This document shows, in pieces, positions 1 to 8,194 of a stretch of 64,000 bases of DNA. The first letter of the stretch is position 1. Every line of letters starts with the position of its first letter. The notes below the pieces were generated by a model, which saw nothing but the letters and a program-made list of their open reading frames with translations, searched no databases and had not been told where the DNA came from. The stretch spans positions 496,001 to 560,000 of the forward strand of contig NZ_JADFFL010000001.1 in assembly GCF_015222005.1 (NCBI RefSeq). The letters run 5' to 3'. Source of the DNA: Mucilaginibacter myungsuensis. Lineage in GTDB: Bacteria > Bacteroidota > Bacteroidia > Sphingobacteriales > Sphingobacteriaceae. The translations under genes were made by a program, and so were the position numbers.

Positions 1-387
1 CTTAGCGTTGACGTAAACTTTTGCACCTGTCAGCTTTTTAAGGGCTGCCATGGCACCCATATGATCAAAATGCGCTTGGGTGGTTAAGAGTATCTTAGTA
101 TCGGATAGTTTAAAACCAAGTGTGCGGATATTATTAGCGATGATCTTATCAGAATTTGCCAGCCCTGTATTGATAAGGATATTGCCTTTATCGGTCGTAA
201 TAAGAAAACAGCCCAGATCATATGTGCCCACGTAATAAAGGTTGCCTGCTATACGGAAAGGCTGGTACGGGCGCGACCATTCGGCAGGGTTGTTCTTAGG
301 TTCGTTTACCGTTTGGGCAAATGAAATATTGGGCAGCGTGCAAGTACCGGTGATCAATATCGTAAATATGAAGGCTCTGAATGTCAT
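1..387 (-). CDS. Subclass B3 metallo-beta-lactamase, Gln116 type (partial, C-terminus beyond window)
   Basis: The first 129 residues of an exported metallo-hydrolase are visible; the gene runs off the left edge. The ATG at 385-387 opens a signal peptide ending near ISFAQ (residue 25). The body has the B3 N-terminal pattern (WSRPYQPFRIAGNLYYVG) and a zinc motif Q104-A-H106-F-D108-H109. Classical B3 enzymes have His at the first position. Gln there is the hallmark of GOB-type enzymes from Elizabethkingia and related Bacteroidota, which hydrolyse penicillins, cephalosporins and carbapenems in the periplasm. The nitrilase-family gene lies 55 nt upstream in the same direction. The His196 and His263 ligands are outside the window, so a full active site cannot be confirmed. 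A non-lactamase MBL-fold hydrolase is the alternative, but the local match to GOB-type enzymes is strong. Confidence 0.85.
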   Translation of the reverse strand, partial: MTFRAFIFTILITGTCTLPNISFAQTVNEPKNNPAEWSRPYQPFRIAGNLYYVGTYDLGCFLITTDKGNILINTGLANSDKIIANNIRTLGFKLSDTKILLTTQAHFDHMGAMAALKKLTGAKVYVNAK

Positions 388-442
388 GAAACAAAGATAA
401 CCATCAAACCCTTCAGTCCATTAATATCATTTTGAGAGAAGA

Positions 443-1243
443 TCAAATCACCGCCCCGTTATACAACCGGTTTTTAAAACGCTTAGCTAAATAGCCGGTC
501 GCTTTATCAGGGCCTATATCGGCTACGGTCACCCCGACTTCAGTGTAGGGTGCATGCGCCAAAACTTCACCATTAGGCGCTATAATAGAAGAGGCCGACT
601 CCGGATACTTGGTGGCATAATTACAGCTGGCGAAGTAAATGGTATTTTCCAATGCGCGCATCATCATGGCTTTTTCGTAGTAAGGATTGTTCATACTCCC
701 CCATTCGGTTGGCACTGTGCCCTCAATGTCACTACCAGCCAAATGCGGATGGAACACCAGATGTGCCCCTTGCTGTGCCGCCCAACGCACCGACTCGGGA
801 TAACGGAAACCTTCGTGGCAGATGGTCAAACCGAACTTTAACCCGTCGACCTCAAATAATTGACGCTTCGTTCCGGGCGACCAAATATCGTCTTCGGATG
901 GGTCCAATTGATTTTTGGTTTGATAGCCTAACACCTCCCCTTCCTTACCGATCACCTGCGCCACATTATAGATCCTATCATCTTTGTAAAGATCCATCGG
1001 CATAATAATGGCGATAGAATTATCCTTAGCTATTTCGCATACCTTGTTTAAAGCATCTTGTAATTTCTCGGCCCCGGCTTCTTCGGGAACGAAACCAAGT
1101 CCGGGATAACCAGGCAAGTACGATTCGGGAAAGCAAACAATGACCGCACCTTGCAGCGCAGCGTCTTTAACAAGTTTTTCGATCCAGTATAAACCGTCAG
1201 CAATGCTCTTGGGATATGGCGGGGAAGCTAAAGCGATCTTCAT
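443..1243 (-). CDS. Carbon-nitrogen hydrolase (nitrilase superfamily)
   Basis: Cytoplasmic 266-residue enzyme, normal length for a single-domain nitrilase-superfamily amidohydrolase. The Glu-Lys-Cys triad is visible: E40 in CFPESYLPGYPG, K110 in GYQTKNQLDP and C142 in LTICHEGFRYPE. Family members cleave nitriles, amides or carbamoyl groups; the substrate cannot be read from the sequence. The ATG is followed directly by the first beta-strand (MKIALASPPYP), so the start is well supported. It is divergent from the thioredoxin-like gene and 55 nt upstream of the metallo-beta-lactamase, which may share its transcript. No signal peptide is seen. Confidence 0.9.
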   Translation of the reverse strand: MKIALASPPYPKSIADGLYWIEKLVKDAALQGAVIVCFPESYLPGYPGLGFVPEEAGAEKLQDALNKVCEIAKDNSIAIIMPMDLYKDDRIYNVAQVIGKEGEVLGYQTKNQLDPSEDDIWSPGTKRQLFEVDGLKFGLTICHEGFRYPESVRWAAQQGAHLVFHPHLAGSDIEGTVPTEWGSMNNPYYEKAMMMRALENTIYFASCNYATKYPESASSIIAPNGEVLAHAPYTEVGVTVADIGPDKATGYLAKRFKNRLYNGAVI

Positions 1244-1323
1244 GTGATAAAGTTAACACTTAGCCACTTTTTAGTGAGGAAAATTATTTCAGTATTTAAA
1301 CTAAATCCTTCGTTATTGTTTTA

Positions 1324-1331
1324 TACATTTG
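1324..1331 (+). promoter_or_regulatory. Bacteroidota -7 box (TACATTTG)
   Basis: An exact match to the TAnnTTTG -7 consensus, 23 nt before the ATG of the exported thioredoxin-like gene. No clear TTTG -33 element is seen at the usual 19-21 nt spacing, so the assignment rests on the -7 box and its position. Confidence 0.45.
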
Positions 1332-1354
1332 ATAAACCCAACGTAACAACCGCC

Positions 1355-2824
1355 ATGAAACCTTCAATAATTGCCTTTTTAACGCTCCTCGCCGGTACTG
1401 CATCAGCCCAAAATTTAAATCTATCAGGCACAATACCCGGTATCGCCGGCAAGAAACTGGAGATAAAACAACTGGACCATCTAAAAGCAGATATAAAGGT
1501 CGAAGCCGACGGTAAGTTCAGTACCAGCTTGACGTTAAAGCCCGGTTACTATGATCTTACCAATATTGATCAGCCTGTATTTCTTGAGCCGGGTATGACA
1601 CTTGATATCGACAAGGGTACTGACCATACCGTATTTACCGGCAAGGGCAGTGCTGAGAACAAAGCGATACAGCAGATAACGCAACTGAAGCAAAAGTCAT
1701 TCCCTCTAGCCTACAATAGATTTACCAATGAAATAAATATGGTAGAGCCGTCGGCCTTTTTTAGTTCGGTAGAGAAATTTAAAAAAACCGCAACGACGGT
1801 AGTTAATAAGACCACCGGTTCTGCCTATTTTAAAAAGTCACAAACAGATGACATCAAATTTGAGGAGCAAAAGCTTAAGATGGATTACCTGCCTAATTAC
1901 GGTATAGATACAACGATGCAAAGGCAGCTTTCTATCATTCAGTTCGAATGGATAAAAAATCAACGCCTTGGTAAAGTTGATACCGCTTTGACTGCCCGCA
2001 TGAAAAAGATGCAGAAGGACATGCATGTAAAAACCATGTCGGCCGCCGATAGCGCAAAATGTAACGTTTTGAACGATCTGAATTTGAACGATGCTTTTGC
2101 ATATCAGAACTCGGCAAGTTACCGGGCTTTGTTTCAGCAATGCATCATCAACCTTAATAATGCCATGTGGGCTAAAGATAAGTCTGTTTCAGGAAAGGCA
2201 TTTAACGACAAAATAAATGCTACCTACATTACAGACCCCATCATAAAAAAAGAGCTTGAATTTCAATATGTACTGGGCCAGTTCAGGATGAAAAGAGACA
2301 TTGACAAGGCTTATCAGGAATATAGCAATTCTGACGCCGACAAAAATTACATTGCAGAAATTACGCGCATTTACAGAGGCAGTAAAACTTTAGAAGGTAC
2401 TACGGCTCCTGATTTTACGTACGCAGATAAAAATGGTGATAAAATAAGCCTGAGCGACATGAAAGGCAATTACGTTTTCATTGATTTTTGGGCGACCTAT
2501 TGCTTGCCATGCATTGGCCAGATACCGGCCATCAAGGATATGGAAAAAAGGTATGCAGGTAAGAATATCAAGTTTGTAAGCGTATCGGTAGACCCTAAAG
2601 AAGACGAGGCTAAGTGGAAAAAATTTATTGCCGAAAATAACATGGAAGGCATACAATTATCAGCTATTGGATCCGATGATAAATTCAAAAATTATTTCAA
2701 TGTGTCGGGCATACCGCGTTTTATTTTGATCGATCCGGCCGGCAAGGTCGTGTCCGAAGATGCGCTAAAGCCTGCAGATCCGGAGTTACAAAAACAGATA
2801 GATGCGTTGGTAAGTAAAAATTAG
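1355..2824 (+). CDS. Exported TlpA-like thiol-disulfide oxidoreductase with DUF4369-like N-terminal region
   Basis: I place the start at the ATG at 1355 (489 residues) because MKPSIIAFLTLLAGTASAQ is a clean signal peptide; an upstream in-frame ATG at 1244 would bury it and overlaps the promoter. After cleavage come a beta-rich segment of the DUF4369 kind (residues ~20-110), a helical middle region, and a C-terminal AhpC/TSA-Redoxin thioredoxin fold (~350-489) with the redox motif C383-L-P-C386 in the context DFWATYCLPC. Such Bacteroidota proteins reduce disulfides in the periplasm or at the envelope; their partners are usually unknown. The cis-proline region (VSGIPRFILID) is also present. The serine-hydrolase gene follows after 46 nt. 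Confidence 0.88.
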   Translation: MKPSIIAFLTLLAGTASAQNLNLSGTIPGIAGKKLEIKQLDHLKADIKVEADGKFSTSLTLKPGYYDLTNIDQPVFLEPGMTLDIDKGTDHTVFTGKGSAENKAIQQITQLKQKSFPLAYNRFTNEINMVEPSAFFSSVEKFKKTATTVVNKTTGSAYFKKSQTDDIKFEEQKLKMDYLPNYGIDTTMQRQLSIIQFEWIKNQRLGKVDTALTARMKKMQKDMHVKTMSAADSAKCNVLNDLNLNDAFAYQNSASYRALFQQCIINLNNAMWAKDKSVSGKAFNDKINATYITDPIIKKELEFQYVLGQFRMKRDIDKAYQEYSNSDADKNYIAEITRIYRGSKTLEGTTAPDFTYADKNGDKISLSDMKGNYVFIDFWATYCLPCIGQIPAIKDMEKRYAGKNIKFVSVSVDPKEDEAKWKKFIAENNMEGIQLSAIGSDDKFKNYFNVSGIPRFILIDPAGKVVSEDALKPADPELQKQIDALVSKN

Positions 2825-2859
2825 TGCCGGCATAGCGGCGATAATGTTATCTTGATCTG

Positions 2860-2867
2860 TAATTTTG
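2860..2867 (+). promoter_or_regulatory. -7 box abutting a start codon (TAATTTTG)
   Basis: TAnnTTTG match separated from the serine-hydrolase ATG at 2871 by only GTT. If it is a real promoter the mRNA would start at or just inside the start codon. The match may be accidental, because the upstream gene ends 35 nt earlier and could supply the transcript. Confidence 0.3.
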
Positions 2868-2870
2868 GTT

Positions 2871-4025
2871 ATGCTCAAGATAACGTTAAGATCGATATTA
2901 ATGCTTTTGATGACATTGATCATCTCATCTCGGATAACTTTAGCTCAAACCGCAAAGACCGAGACAGACATCGACGCCATCATCAAAAAATTCGACGCCG
3001 TAGGTTTGGCTGTAGCCGTAGTGAAGGATAATAAGCTCATATATACTCATTCGTTCGGATTGAAAGATATCGGGCAAAACGTGCCACTAAACAACACTGA
3101 CATCTTCCGGATAGCTTCTATTTCCAAATCCTTTTCCGCCACAGGCATTATGCAGTTAGCCGAGGCGAAGAAACTATCCCTTGATGATGACTTTAGCAAA
3201 CTGATCGGCTTTAAGATACGCAACCCTAAATATCCCGAAACCGTGATCACTTTACGAATGGTAATGTCGCATACATCGAGCATTAACGACAGCCAGGGTT
3301 ATTTCAATTTAGATGTGATCAACCCCGATAAAAGCACAAACTGGGCTAAATGTTACAACGACTATGAGCCGGGCAAAGGCTATCAGTATTGTAACTTAAA
3401 TTACAATATGGTAGGTACCGTGATCGAAAAAATATCCGGCGAACGTTTTGATCATTACATCAAGCACCATATTATTGAACCCCTTGGGCTATATGCAGGT
3501 TATGAGGTGAGCATGCTGGACAGCGCTCGTTTTGTTACCCTTTATGAGTATAATCGGAATACCAAAACATTCGTACCTGCCCCGTTGGCATACAACCCGC
3601 GACGCAACGAGATAGAAAACTACGTGATGGGCAGCAATACGCCGATCTTCTCGCCCACAGGGGGCATGAAGATATCAGCCACTGATCTGGCCCGTTACAT
3701 GATGATGCACATGAACTACGGCAAAGCGCCGAAAGGTAAGCGCATCATATCAAAAGAGAGCGCTAAAACGATGCAGACACAAATTGCCGATAAGGACGGT
3801 TACGGACTGGCCATCCGCACGGTGACCGACCTGATCCCGGGGACAATTATGAAAGGCCATACAGGTTCAGCTTATGGGCTATACAGCGCCATGTTCTTTC
3901 AACCCGAACAAAAATTCGGTTTTGTAGTGATTACCAACGGGACCAGTTCAAATCCAAACATTGATATCACACCGATCTTACGCGAAACCATCAACAGCCT
4001 GTATGATAACCTGGTTAAAAAGTAA
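2871..4025 (+). CDS. Exported serine hydrolase, beta-lactamase class C / DD-peptidase fold
   Basis: 384-residue protein of the PF00144 family (class C beta-lactamases, DD-peptidases and related esterases). The ATG at 2871 gives a signal peptide (MLKITLRSILMLLMTLI...ITLAQ). Motifs are all present: the nucleophile box S83-I-S-K86 in RIASISKSFSATG, the YxN box YCN in YQYCNLNYNM, and H330-T-G (GHTGSAYG) replacing KTG, as in family-VIII-esterase-like and DD-peptidase-like members. Expected location is the periplasm. The exact substrate (peptidoglycan peptide, beta-lactam or ester) cannot be decided. The downstream methyltransferase starts one base after the TAA stop. Confidence 0.88.
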   Translation: MLKITLRSILMLLMTLIISSRITLAQTAKTETDIDAIIKKFDAVGLAVAVVKDNKLIYTHSFGLKDIGQNVPLNNTDIFRIASISKSFSATGIMQLAEAKKLSLDDDFSKLIGFKIRNPKYPETVITLRMVMSHTSSINDSQGYFNLDVINPDKSTNWAKCYNDYEPGKGYQYCNLNYNMVGTVIEKISGERFDHYIKHHIIEPLGLYAGYEVSMLDSARFVTLYEYNRNTKTFVPAPLAYNPRRNEIENYVMGSNTPIFSPTGGMKISATDLARYMMMHMNYGKAPKGKRIISKESAKTMQTQIADKDGYGLAIRTVTDLIPGTIMKGHTGSAYGLYSAMFFQPEQKFGFVVITNGTSSNPNIDITPILRETINSLYDNLVKK

Positions 4026-4026
4026 G

Positions 4027-4641
4027 ATGGCGGCTAATGACTTGGTGAGGGATAGTTATGCAATTTCTTATTACCACCGGCAAATGATCAAACATTATGG
4101 CAAAGACAGCAGCTTTGCCTTAGGCTGGCGCGATGAGGAAAGCCAGTTGATCCGTTTTAAAGTTTTGGCGGGTATAGGCGATTTGAATGGCTGTACCGTA
4201 TTAGATGCAGGATGTGGTTACGCGGATCTGTACCGTTACCTAACCGATCTGTATCCCGCGCTTCGATATTATTACGGCATAGAACAGATCCCCGAATTAT
4301 ATGACGAAGCAGTTAAACAATATAGCGATCTGAAAAATACATCTTTCATGTCGGGCAGTTTTATCAGCAAACAGCTACCTACAACCGATTATGTATTTGC
4401 GAGTGGCTCACTAAACTATGGTAGTCAAGATCCGGAATTCATTTTCAAAGCGATCACCAAACTTTATAATGACTGCACAATTGGCCTCGCCTTTAATTTT
4501 TTGCGGGAGATGCCGGTGAAAGGTCTATTGGTTGCTTACGACCGGGAAGTGATATTGAACCATTGCCGGACTTTAACCGATAAGATCACTATAACTGACG
4601 ATTATGTAGATGAGGATATAACGATATACCTCTATCATTGA
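4027..4641 (+). CDS. Class I SAM-dependent methyltransferase
   Basis: 204-residue cytoplasmic enzyme. Motif I of the Rossmann fold is V58-L-D-A-G-C-G64 followed by YADLYRYL, with an acidic motif II (YYGIEQIPE). The ATG at 4027 lies one base after the stop of the serine-hydrolase gene, which is tight operon spacing; an upstream in-frame ATG at 3961 would overlap that gene by 65 nt and adds nothing family-like. The 3' end overlaps the stop of the opposing dienoyl-CoA reductase gene by 7 bp. The methyl acceptor is unknown; the fold suggests a small-molecule or protein methyltransferase. Confidence 0.82.
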   Translation: MAANDLVRDSYAISYYHRQMIKHYGKDSSFALGWRDEESQLIRFKVLAGIGDLNGCTVLDAGCGYADLYRYLTDLYPALRYYYGIEQIPELYDEAVKQYSDLKNTSFMSGSFISKQLPTTDYVFASGSLNYGSQDPEFIFKAITKLYNDCTIGLAFNFLREMPVKGLLVAYDREVILNHCRTLTDKITITDDYVDEDITIYLYH

Positions 4642-5504
4642 GCCGACCTCGTCGCTTTCTCTATGGCATCCCACATATCATCGGGCACCATTTCCAAAGC
4701 ATTGAACTGACCTGCACCTTGCAGCCATTCGCCACCATCAATCGTGATCACCTCGCCATTGATATAGCCGGAAAAGTCGGATACCAAAAACGCAGATAAG
4801 TTAGCCAACTCCTGATGCTCCCCTACACGCTTTAAAGGAACACGGTTCTTAAAATCAAATTTCTCTGCCATTTCGCCAGGTAGGAGACGCTCCCATGCAC
4901 CTTTGGTCGGGAACGGTCCGGGGGCTATAGCGTTGGTGCGGATACCTCTCCTGCCCCACTCGGCAGCTAATGAACGGGTCATAGCCAATACCCCGCCTTT
5001 GGCTGCTGCTGATGGAACAACATAAGCCGAACCGGTAAAAGCATAAGTAGTTACAATATTCAGGATATTACCGGGTAGTTTTTGGTTGATCCAATATTTA
5101 CCTAAAGCCAACGAGCAGTTAGATGAGCCTTTAAGTACGATATCAATAACAGCCGAGAATGCATTGGCAGACAGTCGCTCCGTGGGTGATATGAAGTTAC
5201 CTGCCGCATTATTGAGTAAGGCATCCACCTTACCGAATTTCTCGACCGACACTTTTAACATCTCTTCCACCTGGGCATATTCGCGAACATCGCATTTTAC
5301 GGCTAAAACTTTGCCGCCTGTTTCTGCTTCCATTTCGGAGGCGGTCTTTTGCAACACGTCCAGTTTACGGCTGGTGATCACCAGGTTAGCGCCTAATTGC
5401 AAAAAATAAGTACCCATGGCTTTGCCCAAGCCCGTACCACCACCGGTAACGATGATGGTCTTACCTTTCAGCGCGTCGTCCTTTAACATTCCTGTAACTG
5501 CCAT
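4635..5504 (-). CDS. 2,4-dienoyl-CoA reductase (SDR family, DECR1-like)
   Basis: 289-residue NADPH-binding short-chain dehydrogenase. The dinucleotide motif T20-GGGTGLG lies at the N-terminus. The active-site region resembles mammalian mitochondrial 2,4-dienoyl-CoA reductase: Y154 and K169 are 15 residues apart, as are Y199/K214 in human DECR1, and the usual SDR YxxxK tyrosine position is Ser (S165-AAA-K169). The LAAEWG stretch and the PGPFPTKGAWERL loop also match that family. It should reduce 2,4-dienoyl-CoA formed when polyunsaturated or trans-unsaturated acids are degraded. It is the last gene of the fatty-acid cluster, 4 nt after the isomerase gene, which supports the assignment over a general 3-ketoacyl reductase. 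Confidence 0.88.
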   Translation of the reverse strand: MAVTGMLKDDALKGKTIIVTGGGTGLGKAMGTYFLQLGANLVITSRKLDVLQKTASEMEAETGGKVLAVKCDVREYAQVEEMLKVSVEKFGKVDALLNNAAGNFISPTERLSANAFSAVIDIVLKGSSNCSLALGKYWINQKLPGNILNIVTTYAFTGSAYVVPSAAAKGGVLAMTRSLAAEWGRRGIRTNAIAPGPFPTKGAWERLLPGEMAEKFDFKNRVPLKRVGEHQELANLSAFLVSDFSGYINGEVITIDGGEWLQGAGQFNALEMVPDDMWDAIEKATRSAQ

Positions 5505-5508
5505 AGCT

Positions 5509-6273
5509 TTATTTTTTAGCGGTTAGCTGTTGTATCATCATTTCTAAACCTTTGCGGGTAGCTGGTGCCCACCATTGTTTAAGCATCACATCCAACGTGG
5601 CGCTTTGGTCGGCATTCAGTTTGTTTATCAGTTCGCGCCGTAAATTCAATTTGCTTTGGCTCCAGGTGAAATTGTTCAGTTTCATATAGGCGTGGGCTTT
5701 AGCTTCGGCCTGTGCCAATACATCCTGTGCCGGAACAACCTCATCAACCAAACCATTAGCCAAAGCATCGGCAGGAGAAAGTAATTTGCCCTCCATCAGG
5801 TATTGATAAGCCTTGTGTTGGTCCAACCAAAATGCGTATAAATTGAATACGCTATCCGGCACAATGATGCCTACAGGTATCTCGTTCAGGCCAATAATAT
5901 ACTGACCTTCGCCCATTACCCGATAGTCGCAACAGATAGCGATCACACATCCACCAGCGGGACTATGTCCGGTAATAGCTGCCACCAAAGGCTTAGAGAA
6001 AGATGCCAATGCGACCTGCATTTGCAAAAAGTCTACCCAAAAGGCGCGGATCTGTTCCTCATTGTAGCTATAAGCTTCTATCAGGTCGATACCCGATGAA
6101 AAAAAACCGTCTTTCCCGGTAATGACAACGGCACTAACTTCTTTATTATGCTCAAAGTCCTGGATACACGCAGTCAGGTCTTTTATTAACTGGTGGTTGA
6201 TCGGGTTCGACCGTCCCCTGTCCAGCGTAACGGTAGCCAGGCCATCTACGATATTTAATTGTATAGTGCTCAT
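5509..6273 (-). CDS. Delta3,Delta2-enoyl-CoA isomerase (crotonase fold)
   Basis: 254-residue crotonase-family protein. In true hydratases two Glu residues act. Here the first is replaced (AGGCV110IAICCDYRV) and only the second is kept, in the motif YIIGLNE131IPVGIIVP. This is the pattern of mammalian mitochondrial enoyl-CoA isomerase ECI1 (GLNETQLGIIAP), which has a single catalytic Glu. I therefore call it an isomerase that moves cis/trans-3 double bonds to trans-2, rather than a hydratase. It overlaps the acyl-CoA ligase gene by 4 nt and lies next to the dienoyl-CoA reductase, the two auxiliary enzymes needed for unsaturated fatty acids. Confidence 0.86.
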   Translation of the reverse strand: MSTIQLNIVDGLATVTLDRGRSNPINHQLIKDLTACIQDFEHNKEVSAVVITGKDGFFSSGIDLIEAYSYNEEQIRAFWVDFLQMQVALASFSKPLVAAITGHSPAGGCVIAICCDYRVMGEGQYIIGLNEIPVGIIVPDSVFNLYAFWLDQHKAYQYLMEGKLLSPADALANGLVDEVVPAQDVLAQAEAKAHAYMKLNNFTWSQSKLNLRRELINKLNADQSATLDVMLKQWWAPATRKGLEMMIQQLTAKK

Positions 6274-8096
6274 ACGTGCGCGGGGCTAACTTCAATACAG
6301 CCGGCAGCGATCTGTCCGTCAGCATATAAACGATTTATTTGCGTGTCGTATTTCTCTGTGATCACCTTACGTTTCATCTTTCCGGTCGGGGTTAACTCGC
6401 CACGCTCTACCGACCATTCGTCGGCCAGTAAAGCGATCTTTTTCACTTGCTCTACATGATTAAATTCGGCATTAAAACCGCCTACCGCTTTCTTGAACAG
6501 ATCCAGGACCCGCGTATCTTTGATCAGCTCATGATGGTTGTCCACTGGGATATCATGCTCCTTGCACCAGGGCAACAGATTAGTATAAGACGGAACGATC
6601 AATGCCGCTACATATTTGCGGCCGGAGCCCACAACCATCATCTGCTCAATAAAATGATTCTCTTTCATTTTATTTTCGATAGGTAGCGGGGCAACGTATT
6701 TACCGCCTGATGTTTTGAAAATCTCTTTCTTTCGATCTGTGATCTTTAAAAATTTTCCGTCTTCTAATGTGCCGATATCCCCTGTATGGAACCATCCATC
6801 CTGCATTACCTCGGCGGTCATCTCCGGATTTTTGTAGTAACCGGCCATTACGTTATCGCCCTTGCAAAGGATCTCGCCATCGTCGGCTATCTTCACTTCA
6901 ACATCTCCCAAAAGCGGACCTACAGTTCCAAATTTGCGCAGATGAGGATGGTATTGATTAACGGCAATAACCGGCGAGGTCTCGGTCAGGCCATAACCTT
7001 CCAAGATCACTATGTTAGCTGCCGTAAAGATCTTCTCTAATTTGATCGGCGTAGCCGAACTACCAACAACGATGGCTCTCACGTTACCGCCAATAGCCGC
7101 CCGCCATTTACTGTAAACCAATTTATCTGCGATAGCTAACTTCAATTTATACCAGGCACTGGTACCGGATATCTCGAACTGCTCAGCAACAGTTATTGAC
7201 CATAAAAAGATCTTCTTTTTGATGCCGGTCAGCTTTTGCCCTTCGCCCATAATACGTTCAAAAACCTTTTCCAACAAGCGTGGAACAGCGGTAAAAATGT
7301 CCGGTTTCACCTCACGCAAGTTCGGGCCGATGGTTTCCATGCTTTCGGCATACGATATCGAGAAACCATTAAACAAGTAGATGTAGGTACACATTTTCTC
7401 AAAAATGTGATTCAACGGCAAAAAGCTCAATGCGCTTTTATTCGGTGCGGGTACCTGATCAAGAACCTTGCTCGAATCCAGCACGTTGGTCAGGATATTT
7501 TTATGCGTCAGCATTACGCCTTTGGGTCTGCCTGTAGTGCCAGAAGTATAGATGATCGTGGTGACATCCTCGGCACGCACCTTATTACTTTCCGCTTTGA
7601 TCTTTTCTTCGTCGCCGCTCTTTAACGGGCCAAGTATCGTCGTCCAATGCAGACAACCCGCCACCTCGTCAAAAGCATATATCTCTCGCAACGATGGGAT
7701 ATGTTCCCTTACTTCGGTTATCTTACCACAAAGCTCGGCATTACTTACAAACACGTATCTGACCTCGGCCTCGTTCAGGATCTGCTCCAATTCTTTGGCG
7801 TTACTGTTAGGGTACAGCGGCACCAAAATAGCACCTATCTGCTGTACCGCAAGGTCCAGTATCACCCACTCCGGTCGACCATTACTGATCAGCGCGATCT
7901 TGTCCCTGCCCTCGGTAGTCGCGTCACCGGCCGATATACCAGCATTAAGCAAAGCCATGGACAACTGGTTGACCATGGTATGCACTTCGGCAGTACTATA
8001 CGGCTTCCACTCGCCATTAACCTTAGCATTCAGCAGACCGCCCACCGGTGCTGCTGCCTGTACCGGCATACAATCAAATAATCTTGTGGCGTTCAT
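6270..8096 (-). CDS. fadD: Long-chain fatty acid-CoA ligase (AMP-forming)
   Basis: 608-residue adenylate-forming enzyme. The AMP-binding P-loop is at residues 183-192 (YTSGTTGRPKG), the A5-like motif is GYGLTETSP, and the hinge/A8 region is DGWFHTGDIGTLEDGK followed by ITDRKKE. The C-terminal lysine region is LTPTGKMKRKVI. Length and arrangement fit the FAA1/FadD15-like long-chain ligases. It activates imported fatty acids to acyl-CoA with ATP, probably at the inner membrane. It overlaps the isomerase start by 4 nt and is separated from the thiolase gene by a 97-nt repeat-rich spacer, so it may have its own promoter as well as read-through. Confidence 0.92.
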   Translation of the reverse strand: MNATRLFDCMPVQAAAPVGGLLNAKVNGEWKPYSTAEVHTMVNQLSMALLNAGISAGDATTEGRDKIALISNGRPEWVILDLAVQQIGAILVPLYPNSNAKELEQILNEAEVRYVFVSNAELCGKITEVREHIPSLREIYAFDEVAGCLHWTTILGPLKSGDEEKIKAESNKVRAEDVTTIIYTSGTTGRPKGVMLTHKNILTNVLDSSKVLDQVPAPNKSALSFLPLNHIFEKMCTYIYLFNGFSISYAESMETIGPNLREVKPDIFTAVPRLLEKVFERIMGEGQKLTGIKKKIFLWSITVAEQFEISGTSAWYKLKLAIADKLVYSKWRAAIGGNVRAIVVGSSATPIKLEKIFTAANIVILEGYGLTETSPVIAVNQYHPHLRKFGTVGPLLGDVEVKIADDGEILCKGDNVMAGYYKNPEMTAEVMQDGWFHTGDIGTLEDGKFLKITDRKKEIFKTSGGKYVAPLPIENKMKENHFIEQMMVVGSGRKYVAALIVPSYTNLLPWCKEHDIPVDNHHELIKDTRVLDLFKKAVGGFNAEFNHVEQVKKIALLADEWSVERGELTPTGKMKRKVITEKYDTQINRLYADGQIAAGCIEVSPAHV

Positions 8097-8103
8097 TCTT
8101 CTC

Positions 8104-8194
8104 AGTAATTAGTGATCGGTTAACCGGTGATCAGTTTATTAGTTAACGGCAACCATCGACTGATCACTGATCACTAATTAACCGTTCACCGATC
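8104..8194 (-). repeat. TGATCA-rich spacer element with inverted arms
   Basis: The fadD-fadA spacer is built from variants of TGATCACT and TTAACC. A perfect 12-bp inverted repeat is present: TAATTAGTGATC at 8106-8117 and GATCACTAATTA at 8169-8180, with further GATCA half-sites between. A similar TGATCA-rich spacer lies at 58931-59028. It looks like an interspersed intergenic element rather than a regulatory site for one gene. Confidence 0.6.

Noticed and set aside
1244..1354. Upstream ATG for the thioredoxin-like gene
   Set aside because: It would bury the signal peptide and would be translated across the -7 box at 1324.
2871..4025. Class C beta-lactamase (AmpC) as a firm call for the serine hydrolase
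   Set aside because: The KTG motif is HTG and the overall sequence is not AmpC-like. The DD-peptidase/esterase branch is equally possible.
3961..4026. Upstream ATG for the methyltransferase
   Set aside because: It lies inside the serine-hydrolase gene; the ATG at 4027, one base past that stop, is the better start.
5509..6273. Enoyl-CoA hydratase as the function of this crotonase
   Set aside because: The first of the two hydratase Glu residues is Val; the remaining motif matches isomerases.
7236..8112. Several plus-strand ORFs within the acyl-CoA ligase gene
   Set aside because: They are frame shadows of a gene with clear adenylation motifs; their translations show no family features.
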